From assembly GCA_002245135.1 (NCBI GenBank), contig NGBS01001183.1:37194-101193 (forward strand): a stretch of DNA of 64,000 bases, read 5' to 3'. The stretch comes from Proteromonas lacertae (lineage: Eukaryota; Sar; Bigyra; Opalinata; Proteromonadidae). Made by a program: the position numbers and the translations under genes. This document shows, piece by piece, positions 24,995-34,029 of this stretch. Numbering within the stretch: the first letter of the stretch is position 1; every line of letters starts with the position of its first letter. The notes under the pieces were generated by a model that was given only the letters and a program-made list of their open reading frames with translations, was not told the DNA's origin and did no database searches.

Positions 24995-25984
24995 ATGATA
25001 CTATTATTTATTTCTTTATTATGCTGTATATTTTTCCCATTATGCTATGGATTATTTATTCAAACAGATCAAAAAAATGATTTTAGCTGGAAATATAAAT
25101 TGAATAACATAAGTGTATGTTTGTTTTTACCAAGCGCAGTAGATGATTTTCCATTTGTACAAGGCATTATAAGTAGTGTTGATACATTTTGGCCTAAAGG
25201 AATAGGCAAAAAGATACATTGGATTGACAATTTTAATGGAGTATTACCCTTTAATTACTCAAATGATTGGACAATAATTAGAGCATCAACACCTGATATA
25301 AAAGTGGCAATAATGAAACAACAATACAATTCTTACTCTTCATATAAGTATTGCATACCTAACGAATTTATTGCTATGATCGACTCTGATTCACCTTTTA
25401 TGTCTTATGCAAAATATAATATTTTATTTGATACAAATAGAAGACCGTTTATTCTATATACTTTGAAGTTTAGAGACTCAAGGTGGGATCCAAGGCAAAT
25501 ACTAAAGTCAAATAATTCAGATTGGGGAGATGTTATGTTTACATATCCTATTATTGTTAAAACTAAACATGTAGAAGAGACATGGAATTACATTGAAAAA
25601 GTTCATAATTCAACATTAGTGAAATTAATGGAAGAGTATGTATTTGGGCAATTTGGTACATTTTTGGAGTATATACACATAATGAAGTATGAAAACCAAT
25701 ATTCGTTGATAAATGCAGAAGAAAAACCCTTTCCAACTAGATGCACTATTCATTTACCTTATTCATATGTTCATGTTAATTTTGGGAAAATTCAGGGAAT
25801 AAATGTTCTAAAACATATAGATGTAGTTCAAATGAATAAAGTGATTAATTATTTAATTGAACAAGGAATATGTGCTGAAAATAGAAAAAAATGTAAAAAT
25901 TTTGATGAGAAGAAATTTAAAAAGAATTCTTATACAATTGAGACAAGATATAAAAACTATTATTCTAATTTAGTATCACAATAA
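24995..25984 (+). CDS. Secreted or anchored glycosyltransferase-like protein
   Basis: A single exon of 329 residues. It starts with a hydrophobic segment (ILLFISLLCCIFFPLCYGLF) that is a signal peptide or anchor. Further on, FIAMIDSDSPFMSYAKYNIL contains an Asp-x-Asp pair typical of GT-A fold glycosyltransferases, and VWFGQ-like turns (YVFGQFGTFLEYIHI) and PYSYVHVNFGK follow. I cannot assign a CAZy family. The gap to the upstream acyltransferase is 11 bp and to the downstream pyrophosphorylase 45 bp, all on the plus strand. A Golgi-lumen role is inferred from the anchor and the neighbours. Confidence 0.65.
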   Translation: MILLFISLLCCIFFPLCYGLFIQTDQKNDFSWKYKLNNISVCLFLPSAVDDFPFVQGIISSVDTFWPKGIGKKIHWIDNFNGVLPFNYSNDWTIIRASTPDIKVAIMKQQYNSYSSYKYCIPNEFIAMIDSDSPFMSYAKYNILFDTNRRPFILYTLKFRDSRWDPRQILKSNNSDWGDVMFTYPIIVKTKHVEETWNYIEKVHNSTLVKLMEEYVFGQFGTFLEYIHIMKYENQYSLINAEEKPFPTRCTIHLPYSYVHVNFGKIQGINVLKHIDVVQMNKVINYLIEQGICAENRKKCKNFDEKKFKKNSYTIETRYKNYYSNLVSQ

Positions 25985-26029
25985 AGTGTTTTTTCTGATA
26001 TGATTGTGTGTTAGTTAAGAATTTAGATA

Positions 26030-27739
26030 ATGTTATTTTCTGATTTTATATATTATTATTATGGATATAAGACACTTTTGAAATGTAATGAAGTTGATTT
26101 AATTGAAACTGCTAAAAGAGAAGGAAGTATAATAGTATCTAATTCATATATAGAACTAAAAAATATTTGTTTTCAGTCTGTAAAATATAATCTAACGATA
26201 AGTGAGGGATTACAGAAATATATAGACAATGCGAAGAAGCTACTTAAAATGTATGATAATAAATTATATCATTCCAACATAATCAACATTACAAAACCTA
26301 AAAACACTGTAATACATTATTTAGATGAGTTGTTCTTTAAGTATGAATCGATAGGTTTAAAAAATATTCATAAATGTGGATTTGTTTTAGTTGCTGGTGG
26401 AATAGGTGAAAGATTAAATAACAACGATATAAAAGTATCTTTACCTATAGATCAAATAAGTGGATATAGTTATTTAAGACTATATTTTCGATATATAATG
26501 TCATATCAAAATATATCAGGGAAAATAATATATGTATGTATAATGACATCTGAATCAACTGATCTTATGATAAAACACTATCTGGAAGAGAATAGTTATT
26601 TTGGATTGTCTTATTCACAATTATTATATGTTAAACAAAGTAATGTGCCATCGTTTCATGATAGAAATTGTAAGTTACATTATAAGAATGGTAAAATAAT
26701 AGGTAAGCCTCATGGTCATGGAGATATACACATATTGTTATTGAAAGTATATGAGATGTTATTCATTCATAGAACAAAATTTTAAAAAAATGGATTGAAA
26801 AAGGTATTAAGTATTTTATAATCTTTCAAGATACCAATTCTCTAGCTTACGAATCTGTACCGGCTTTGTTAGGTTGTAGTATAAACAATAATATTGATGT
26901 AAATTACTTGATTGTAAAGAGATATGAAGGAGAAAAAGCTTCAATATTATGTTCTTGTGAAGATAATGAAAGAAAATATAATGTAAGAGCAATTGATTAC
27001 TCATTATTATCTGGATTATTAGGTGAAGATGTGAATAATAATAATGTAAATCAATCATATTATCCTGCTGCTAACGAATGTTATATGTTTCGACTTACTT
27101 AGTTACTTTAATACTCTAATAAAAACTGAAAAGGTTTTACCAGAATATATATTGTCAAGTAAATTTAATGAGTCTTTTAGACTGGAATCAGTGTTACAAG
27201 ACTTTGCTATATTGACTGATGAGCGTGACAGGATTAGCAGTACATTTATGCCAAGATGGTTATGCTTTAATCCTGTAAAAGAAATATCAAATGTTAATGA
27301 TTTTTATACTCCTGATGATGGTGAAAGAAAGGCAAATTTAAGAAGTAAAAAGAAATTCATTAAGCTTGGATGGAAAATAGGAGATAATATAGCAATACAT
27401 ATTGATCCAATAATTTGTTCAACAACTGAGATGATTAAAAGTCATTTTAATGGGATAATTGAAATTAATAATAACTCTAAATTAGTAATAGAAGGTAATG
27501 TATATATCAACAATATATATTTGAATGGATCACTGACTATAAAAGTGAAAAGCGGAGGGATATTGAAAATGAAAAATTTGTTTATCAATAACAAAGGAAT
27601 ATCATATGAAACTACTAATGAAGAATATTTTAAAAGGAAAGTAGTTACAAAAGGAGAATTAATATTAGAATATGGAGAAGGTACATATGAAGTGGATAAA
27701 ATGTATTCAGTAGATTTAACTCTTAAATCTATGATGTGA
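26030..27739 (+). CDS. UDP-sugar pyrophosphorylase-like, frame broken
   Basis: The reading is 26030-26746, intron 26747-26772 (26 nt), then 26773 onward, with a one-base frame break at about 27088-27102 and continuation to 27739, giving about 560 residues. Diagnostic motifs are the nucleotidyltransferase loop LVAGGIGERLNNNDIKVSLP, IMTSESTDLM, KPHGHGDIHILL, FQDTNSLAYESVPALLG and, after the break, RLESVLQDFAILT and FIKLGWKIGDN. These match the plant and protist USP family, which makes UDP-sugars from sugar-1-phosphates and UTP in the cytosol. It is the only cluster gene with a convincing intron. The break could be a sequence error or a real lesion; a 16-nt intron would also restore phase but is shorter than any other here. 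Confidence 0.78.
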
Positions 27740-27826
27740 AGTTTAATTACATATAATATGTTATTTATGCTTTAGTATTATAGATAATATTCAATTGACT
27801 TATTTTGAAAAAGAATTGATTATATT

Positions 27827-28732
27827 ATGCGAAAGTATATCTATTGCTTTACTGTACTTATAATATTTGTCATCTTTTACAGAGCATATTATGGATTTGT
27901 TTATTTTAATTTTAAAGAGGATGTACACATTTATCAATATCTGTTTGTTACTTCATATTTTCACATTGATAATTACGGGAAACACAGTCTTCATGAATAT
28001 AAAACATGGATTGATAAATTCTTTAGCCTAATAAACAGCTCTCTTGTTATTTTTACAGATAATAATAGATCATCAACATCTTTTGTTCCTTCGTTTGTTA
28101 ATGCGTATAAATATGAATATAAATCAATATGGGATGTGAAATGTATTAAGAAATATAAAAATGATTATTTTGATCAACATAAAATAGATATAGAAAAATA
28201 TCATCATAATCCAGATATTTATGCTATATGGAATTGCAAAATATGTTTCTTACAAACTGCAGCAAATGATATACCTAGCAAACTATATATATGGATTGAT
28301 ATCGGGACATTTAGAGATCCTATACCATTTAATTCAATTCCATCACTTAAAGCTATAAATATGTTGATGAGTTTTAAATCAATGTTTTTCTTTACTGTGT
28401 ATAATCAATCATTTTCATTGAAGAATAAAACAAATTTAGTAGTTAGAGACTGGATAGAAGGAACTTGTTTTGGAGGAACTAAAGAATCAATTCAACAATA
28501 CTATAAAATATTTTGGAAACTGCATGATTATTTTTTGAATAGAAAACAGTTCATTGGTAAAGATCAAACTTTATACAATACAATGGCATTATATATAACG
28601 AATGTGACATTAATAAGAGTTCACAATCTAAACTTGTGTATGGGAAATAATTGGTGGAGATTTCAATGTTTTTTAGGTGGATTGAATTTAGATTTGCTAA
28701 AAAGAATAAATATTAATGATTACATTATTTAA
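27827..28732 (+). CDS. HtrL/YibB-like glycosyltransferase-type protein
   Basis: A single exon of 301 residues. An N-terminal membrane anchor (YCFTVLIIFVIFYRAYYGFV) indicates type II topology. The segment KTWIDKFFSLINSSLVIFTD, then FLQTAANDIPSKLYIWIDIG followed by TFRDP, fits the HtrL/YibB family, whose Asp-Ile-Gly-x-Phe-Arg motif is characteristic; WIEGTCFGGTKESIQQY and FIGKDQTLYNTM fit its later part. Bacterial relatives sit in surface-glycan loci, and eukaryotic members occur sporadically. Enzymatic activity is inferred. It is 87 bp downstream of the pyrophosphorylase on the same strand. Confidence 0.7.
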   Translation: MRKYIYCFTVLIIFVIFYRAYYGFVYFNFKEDVHIYQYLFVTSYFHIDNYGKHSLHEYKTWIDKFFSLINSSLVIFTDNNRSSTSFVPSFVNAYKYEYKSIWDVKCIKKYKNDYFDQHKIDIEKYHHNPDIYAIWNCKICFLQTAANDIPSKLYIWIDIGTFRDPIPFNSIPSLKAINMLMSFKSMFFFTVYNQSFSLKNKTNLVVRDWIEGTCFGGTKESIQQYYKIFWKLHDYFLNRKQFIGKDQTLYNTMALYITNVTLIRVHNLNLCMGNNWWRFQCFLGGLNLDLLKRININDYII

Positions 28733-29025
28733 TAATTTACTATTTCCAAATCAAATTCACAAAAGTAAATTACTTATGTCAAATTGTGCATCAATTTATT
28801 TGTTAATGTTTTGTAATTGTAAAATATGTTTAATAGGTAAAACTGTAAATATTTAGACTGAAAAAGAAAATAATAAAGCTTGAGAGCTTGATTTTAAAAA
28901 AGTATATTTTTATGTAATGAAAAGAAATATTAAATCAAAAAACCATATTATGTGTATGGATCAAATATTATCTAGTAATTACACAGTAGAGATAGAAGGA
29001 ATATATATAATCGTCTAAAAGAGTC

Positions 29026-29918
29026 ATGTATTTAAAATTCAAATACATAGTATACATATATGTTTTACTTTTTTTGTTCATAATCATTTATATCTATAAA
29101 TTTTCTATTCAACAGATTACAAATAAAATCTTAGCAAACTCTCATAATAGTGGTTTTTATCTTTTTATTTTCAACTTCCATTGGATAAAATATGAAAGTT
29201 ATGAATTTATTAGGGATATATATATCCCATATGTCAAAAAACATTTCATCACAAATGTAAATTTGTGTTTTATGGACCAAATGTTTCAGATAAATATCCA
29301 ATAAGGTCAAACGGTTTAAATGAAGCAGGACATTATTCTTATTACACAATTGTTAAAGCCTTTTATCAGGAAAAGATAAATTACAATGGTTATTTTCTTC
29401 TTAATGATGATAGTTTTTTTGATCCAATTGTGTATTATAAAAAAGGGTACAATTTAACAAAGCCGGTAATTGAAGGAATTGTTTTAGAAGAAAAACCATT
29501 ATCTAAATGGTTTTGGCCTGGAGTGATAAATTATAGAGGAATAACATTTAGACAAGCATATTTGAATATGCGTGAGAATGTATGTGAAAAGAAATCGTTA
29601 TATGGGTCAAAGTATTCAAATTCAAGATTGTGCAAATTCAATATAAGAGTAAATATATGCGGATATGCCGATTTTATATATATTCCGCAAAAATATATTA
29701 AAGATTATGTTTATCTATTAGATTTAGCATTTAGAGAAGGAATGTTTTTGGAAATTGCTTTAAATACTGTTGCATATATGTTTGACTATATAGAATTAGG
29801 TAAAAAGTGTTATTCTGTAAATGAAATAGGTAATTGTCCACATATTCATCCAGTAAAATATTCATTTTCAGAGAATAGAGAAAAGGTGAGGAAATATATA
29901 AATAAAACTCTTTCATGA
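29026..29918 (+). CDS. Type II membrane glycosyltransferase-like protein, tandem copy A, frame broken
   Basis: Two frames make one protein of about 297 residues: 29026 to about 29268 and then the next frame to 29918. The break is in a run of four T at 29268-29271, and one further T would restore the frame and align the product with the next gene along its whole length. It has an N-terminal anchor and, after the break, FYGPNVSDKYPI, GYFLLNDDSFFDP (an Asp-Asp motif as in GT-A enzymes) and a conserved end (YVYLLDLAFREGMFLEIALN). I cannot name a family. Its TGA stop overlaps the ATG of the following copy (ATGA at 29915-29918). Confidence 0.65.
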
Positions 29919-30772
29919 TTGAATATTTGTCTTTTAGGAAATGTATAATTATTTTTTCATTTTTATTTGTAATTGTTGTGATTATAGTAAGAATTAATTT
30001 TACATACAAATCTAAATCAAAAACATTTTTGGTAATTTTTAATTATCATTGGAATAATTATATCAGTTATCCATTCATTAATGATTATTATGTTCCTTAT
30101 CTTAAAAAAACGTTAAAATATCCAATTGATGTTGTATTTTATGGACCTGAAGAATCGAAGATATTTCCTATAAAAAGTAACTTTTTGACACAGAATGGAT
30201 GGTATTCGTATTATACACTATGCGTAGCATACAAAAGCAGAAATAAAGATTATGATGGGTATTTCTTTATTAACGATGATGGATTCTTTGATCCATATTT
30301 ATTTTACCAAAAATTCAACTTAAGTTATCCAGTGTTAGATGAATTACAAGTGAAAGAGATTAATGGAACTTGGAATTGGAAAGATTTTCGTAGTTATACT
30401 AATATTACATTTCATAATGCATCAGATAGATTTATAAACTATGTTTGTAATATTAGCAAATATAAAGATAACAGAATATGTAAATTTCCCAATAATTTGC
30501 TGCTAACAGGTTTAGCTGATTTCTTTTATATTCCATCAAAGTTTATAAAAGAATATGTAATACTATTAGAAAAAGCATATAGAATAGGTATGTTTCTTGA
30601 AATGGCAGTTTATTCTGTAGCTTATATGTTTGATTATGTAGAAATGGAAAAGAAGTGTTTTTCTGCTGATTTATTGGGAAAGTGTATTTTTGTTCATCCT
30701 GTGAAATACTCGAATTTTGAAAATCAGAAAAAATCTAAATTGTATATTGATAAAACTATATCTTGTAATTAA
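29915..30772 (+). CDS. Type II membrane glycosyltransferase-like protein, tandem copy B
   Basis: An intact single exon of 285 residues, paralogous to the preceding gene. The anchor (CIIIFSFLFVIVVIIVRI) is followed by FNYHWNNYISYPFINDYYVP, VVFYGPEESKIFPI, GYFFINDDGFFDP and VILLEKAYRIGMFLEMAVY. The Asn-Asp-Asp motif in a hydrophobic setting suggests a GT-A nucleotide-sugar site. The only available ATG before the anchor overlaps the stop of copy A by four bases, a bacterial-style coupling that is strange for a eukaryote. The 3' end overlaps the convergent GT92-like gene by 17 bp. Confidence 0.75.
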   Translation: MIEYLSFRKCIIIFSFLFVIVVIIVRINFTYKSKSKTFLVIFNYHWNNYISYPFINDYYVPYLKKTLKYPIDVVFYGPEESKIFPIKSNFLTQNGWYSYYTLCVAYKSRNKDYDGYFFINDDGFFDPYLFYQKFNLSYPVLDELQVKEINGTWNWKDFRSYTNITFHNASDRFINYVCNISKYKDNRICKFPNNLLLTGLADFFYIPSKFIKEYVILLEKAYRIGMFLEMAVYSVAYMFDYVEMEKKCFSADLLGKCIFVHPVKYSNFENQKKSKLYIDKTISCN

Positions 30773-31928
30773 CAATACTATTAATTACTTTTTTCGATTT
30801 ATTTAATATGCTATTTTCTATTCTACTTAAATTATTTTTCACTAATATTGAATCTGGACAGTGTTGCTTTGTACCTTCATTGAAATGCCTTGTGTGTCTT
30901 GTAAAAGCAATGTCAGATGAAAGATATTCTGATAAAACATAACGATTTGAAATTGAATTGTGTATTTCTGTTGCTACAAAAGCACTAGTATTCAACATTA
31001 TATACTTATGAACAAAACCATCTTTTGTAGGACAATAACTCTTTATGGAAAATATATCTACGTCTGGTAAAACAATTGTTGTATTTTTGTCTAATTTATC
31101 AGGAAGATCATATTCTGTTTTATAAAAGAATGAATGTAAATAATAAAACTCTCGTTTAGGAATTGATTGAACTAATTCATCGTAGTTATTAGCTTTTACA
31201 GGCCATAAGATTTCATCTAAATCTAAGAATAACATGTGATTTGTTTCAGTTTTATACTCATTAAAGCAATGATTTAGTTTAAATTGAATGAGATGATATG
31301 ATTCTCCATCTCTTTTACTTTCTTTTTCTTTAAGAAAACTATCTAGTTTAAATTTATAAATATCTGCAATTCCTAAATTGCTATAATATCTTAATATCTG
31401 TTTCACTCTTTCAGAAGAAGAATGATAATAGAATACCATCTTAGTTACTCCAAAATGTATATTAGACTCTATTAATTCTACTAACATTAAAGGTCTATCA
31501 AAATTTGACATTACTGCGTAACAAGAAACAAATCTATGCCTTTTATCTCTTTTGGATATTGGAACAGTGATAGTAAAATTATTTAAAACTAAACTCTTTG
31601 GAGTTTCATTATTTTTGACAGAAATTTCCATTAAATTAAAAATTGATCCACCATGATATACGAAGGTTGGATTGCACTTCTCTTCATATGAATTATATTT
31701 CACAATACATTTATTAAATACTATATTATTATCGGAAGAGAATACACAAACTTTTATCTTATTCTCATAATCAACATATTGAACAGATGTTATATACCTC
31801 CTATCATCAAATTTGTAAGTATTCAATTCTCTCATAAAGTCTATATTATCTTCATATTGATTATATTTAAATATAGAAAATGATATAACAATAAATATAA
31901 TAATTATACTAATATTAATTATTTTCAT
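30756..31928 (-). CDS. Glycosyltransferase family 92-like protein
   Basis: A single exon of about 390 residues, counting from the ATG at 31928 just before the membrane anchor (MKIINISIIIIFIVISFSIF). A longer frame starts at 31976 but would overlap the upstream gene. The GT92 (former DUF23) pattern is clear: HRFVSCYAVMSNFDRPLMLV, ELIESNIHFGVTKMVFYYH, FKLNHCFNEYKTETNHMLFL followed by DLDEILWP, and SIKSYCPTKDGFVHKYIM. GT92 enzymes include GALT-1, which puts beta-1,4-galactose on core fucose of N-glycans. Donor and acceptor here are unknown. The stop lies within copy B of the tandem pair on the other strand, and the start is 10 bp after the acyltransferase stop. Confidence 0.82.
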   Translation of the reverse strand: MKIINISIIIIFIVISFSIFKYNQYEDNIDFMRELNTYKFDDRRYITSVQYVDYENKIKVCVFSSDNNIVFNKCIVKYNSYEEKCNPTFVYHGGSIFNLMEISVKNNETPKSLVLNNFTITVPISKRDKRHRFVSCYAVMSNFDRPLMLVELIESNIHFGVTKMVFYYHSSSERVKQILRYYSNLGIADIYKFKLDSFLKEKESKRDGESYHLIQFKLNHCFNEYKTETNHMLFLDLDEILWPVKANNYDELVQSIPKREFYYLHSFFYKTEYDLPDKLDKNTTIVLPDVDIFSIKSYCPTKDGFVHKYIMLNTSAFVATEIHNSISNRYVLSEYLSSDIAFTRHTRHFNEGTKQHCPDSILVKNNLSRIENSILNKSKKVINSIVNYKI

Positions 31929-31938
31929 AGCATTATAA

Positions 31939-33804
31939 TTATAGCTTATATACTCCTCTTTCATAGTAAGTGTCAATCCTACATTTATGAGGTTTTATAT
32001 TTCCTTTATGATAAGCTTCTGTGTAGTTTACATGAAATTGATTAAGAAATTTTTCACTTAGTATTTTGGTAAAGAATAAGCTTAAATGATTAATATCCTT
32101 ATATATTGGCATAGAATACTTCATAAAGTAACACATCTTTTCATTTTCACATATATATTTATTCATATCAACATACCTAATTCTTTTATTCTTAATAATA
32201 GGTAACTTATTTATTGTACAATTAATACCAACAATACTATAACACTTTTCAATACTGCTATTCTTAGAATATAAGCAAGTTGAAGGATCAATAGTATGTT
32301 GAGGTGTATCTTGAATAATATAAATGATATTTGTATAATTCAATAACATATTCATATATTTACAGAATATTTCTTTATACTTTTCAGAAATAAATTCTAT
32401 TACCAAATAAGATACAACAATATATGAGATGTGGTGAAACTGGTTTAAAAACTTAGTCAAATCATTCAAATTTCTATTAAATATATGATATTCTCTATGG
32501 TATAATTGAACAGGAACATAATTATTCTTCATGGCATATGGTATAATAGAATTATACCATTGTTCTCCATGTGAATCTGTCAATAATAATATTATTTTTT
32601 CTTCATTAATTTGACTTAAAACAGTTTTATCCAAAAAAGGACAGATACTATTATCCATCATTTCAACTTGTTTACTCCACTCATCATAAATGTCATTTGA
32701 ACTGTATTTCAATACCTTCATTCCTACTTTGAAATTAGAGATGTTGTTATTATTTCTTTTTATTAATAATATCAAAAGAACAAGTAATGAAAAATGAATA
32801 ATTAAAATGACAATTAACTGTTGATTTATTCTATTCAATTTATTTCTTATCGGAATTTCATAAAATTTAGTAATAAGAAAAGAAATGATACATGTAAATA
32901 GAAAACAGAACAGTATAGCATTTGATTCATTTTTCAATTCTTTCATATAATAAATGACAATATAATGAAATAAATAGAAAGAATATGATATATTTCCTAA
33001 TTGTATAAATATTCTGGATGAATATATAAATCCATTTTCCTCACAACTTAATATTAAAGTAAAAAATAATATAGGAATAACTGAAAATGATGGTGTTATT
33101 CGTTCAATATTCTTTAGAAAAAATAATGATATAGAAATAACTATTAATATGTTACTGTGTATATTCTTTACATTTACTAAAGGATATAATTTCATTACAA
33201 TTATTCCCATTAAAAACTCCCATATTCTAGACATTGTGGAAAAATAAGAGTATGGATTATTAACAATACATAAATAAACAGAATAACAGAAACTACAGAC
33301 AATAGTCAGCATAAGAATTGATGAAAACCTAATTAGAGTTTTAAAAACTAATGGAAATACTAGATAGAATTGATCTTCTACAGACAATGACCAATAATGT
33401 AATACAATTGATTTCTTTTCATTTTGAGATAAATAATCCGTTGATGAAAAAATGAACCTATAATTTGATAATGATAAATCAGAAAATAAAATATCCATAT
33501 ATAATTTGTTTCTATACAACATATTCATTTTATTAATTATAAAAATCGAAGATAATAATACAATGAATGATACTGGTATTAATCTTATAACTCTATGAAA
33601 ATAATACATCACACAATTTGTATTTTTACTTTTCAATGATCTACAATTTACATACCCAGATATAAGAAAAAAAATATCTACTCCTATAAACCCAGAGTGT
33701 AAATATTCATAATTATAATGATAAATAAAAACAGCTATAAGAGAAATACCTCTTATAACTTGAATGTCATTTCTGAATTTAGCCATAATACTATTTTGCA
33801 GCAT
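31939..33804 (-). CDS. Acyltransferase-3 / SGNH fusion (OafA-like), copy B
   Basis: A single exon of 621 residues (start at 33804; the internal Met at residue 7 is also possible). It is paralogous to the gene at 23148: QVIRGISLIAVFIYHYNYEY, GFIGVDIFFLISGYV, HYWSLSVEDQFYLVFP and GNISYSFYLFHYIVIYY mark the membrane acyltransferase, while ILLLTDSHGEQWYNS and YKDINHLSLFFTKIL mark the SGNH domain. The nucleophile block reads TDSH rather than GDSH. Divergence from copy A is large, so the duplication is old. It is expected to O-acylate a secreted or membrane glycan. Confidence 0.86.
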   Translation of the reverse strand: MLQNSIMAKFRNDIQVIRGISLIAVFIYHYNYEYLHSGFIGVDIFFLISGYVNCRSLKSKNTNCVMYYFHRVIRLIPVSFIVLLSSIFIINKMNMLYRNKLYMDILFSDLSLSNYRFIFSSTDYLSQNEKKSIVLHYWSLSVEDQFYLVFPLVFKTLIRFSSILMLTIVCSFCYSVYLCIVNNPYSYFSTMSRIWEFLMGIIVMKLYPLVNVKNIHSNILIVISISLFFLKNIERITPSFSVIPILFFTLILSCEENGFIYSSRIFIQLGNISYSFYLFHYIVIYYMKELKNESNAILFCFLFTCIISFLITKFYEIPIRNKLNRINQQLIVILIIHFSLLVLLILLIKRNNNNISNFKVGMKVLKYSSNDIYDEWSKQVEMMDNSICPFLDKTVLSQINEEKIILLLTDSHGEQWYNSIIPYAMKNNYVPVQLYHREYHIFNRNLNDLTKFLNQFHHISYIVVSYLVIEFISEKYKEIFCKYMNMLLNYTNIIYIIQDTPQHTIDPSTCLYSKNSSIEKCYSIVGINCTINKLPIIKNKRIRYVDMNKYICENEKMCYFMKYSMPIYKDINHLSLFFTKILSEKFLNQFHVNYTEAYHKGNIKPHKCRIDTYYERGVYKL

Positions 33805-33986
33805 TGATGAAAATATTTGGTTTATTCACTATTTTTATTTTACATCCTTCTCTTCTTACATTTATTTAAGCTTATGTGTATTAATGTCAAACTGGTTAGA
33901 ATAATATTTTATATACACATTTCATCACCACCTTTATCAAAAGTACATTGCATTCCTCTTATTTCATTAGAAAAAATAAATAATTA

Positions 33987-34003
33987 TCAAGCTTCGGGCT
34001 TGA
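33987..34003 (-). terminator. Small hairpin with T-rich 3' flank
   Basis: A perfect 6-bp stem (TCAAGC/GCTTGA) around a 5-nt loop lies 27 nt downstream of the stop of the minus-strand gene at 34030 and is followed on that strand by an AT-rich, T-ending stretch. It looks like a simple terminator, but a chance palindrome in AT-rich DNA is quite possible. Confidence 0.2.
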
Positions 34004-34029
34004 AGAATTATATTTTTAAATACAATTTT

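Noticed and set aside
27076-27102. A 16-nt intron rescuing the pyrophosphorylase frame
   Set aside because: It would be shorter than any supported intron here (minimum 22 nt) and would remove residues that align well with the family.
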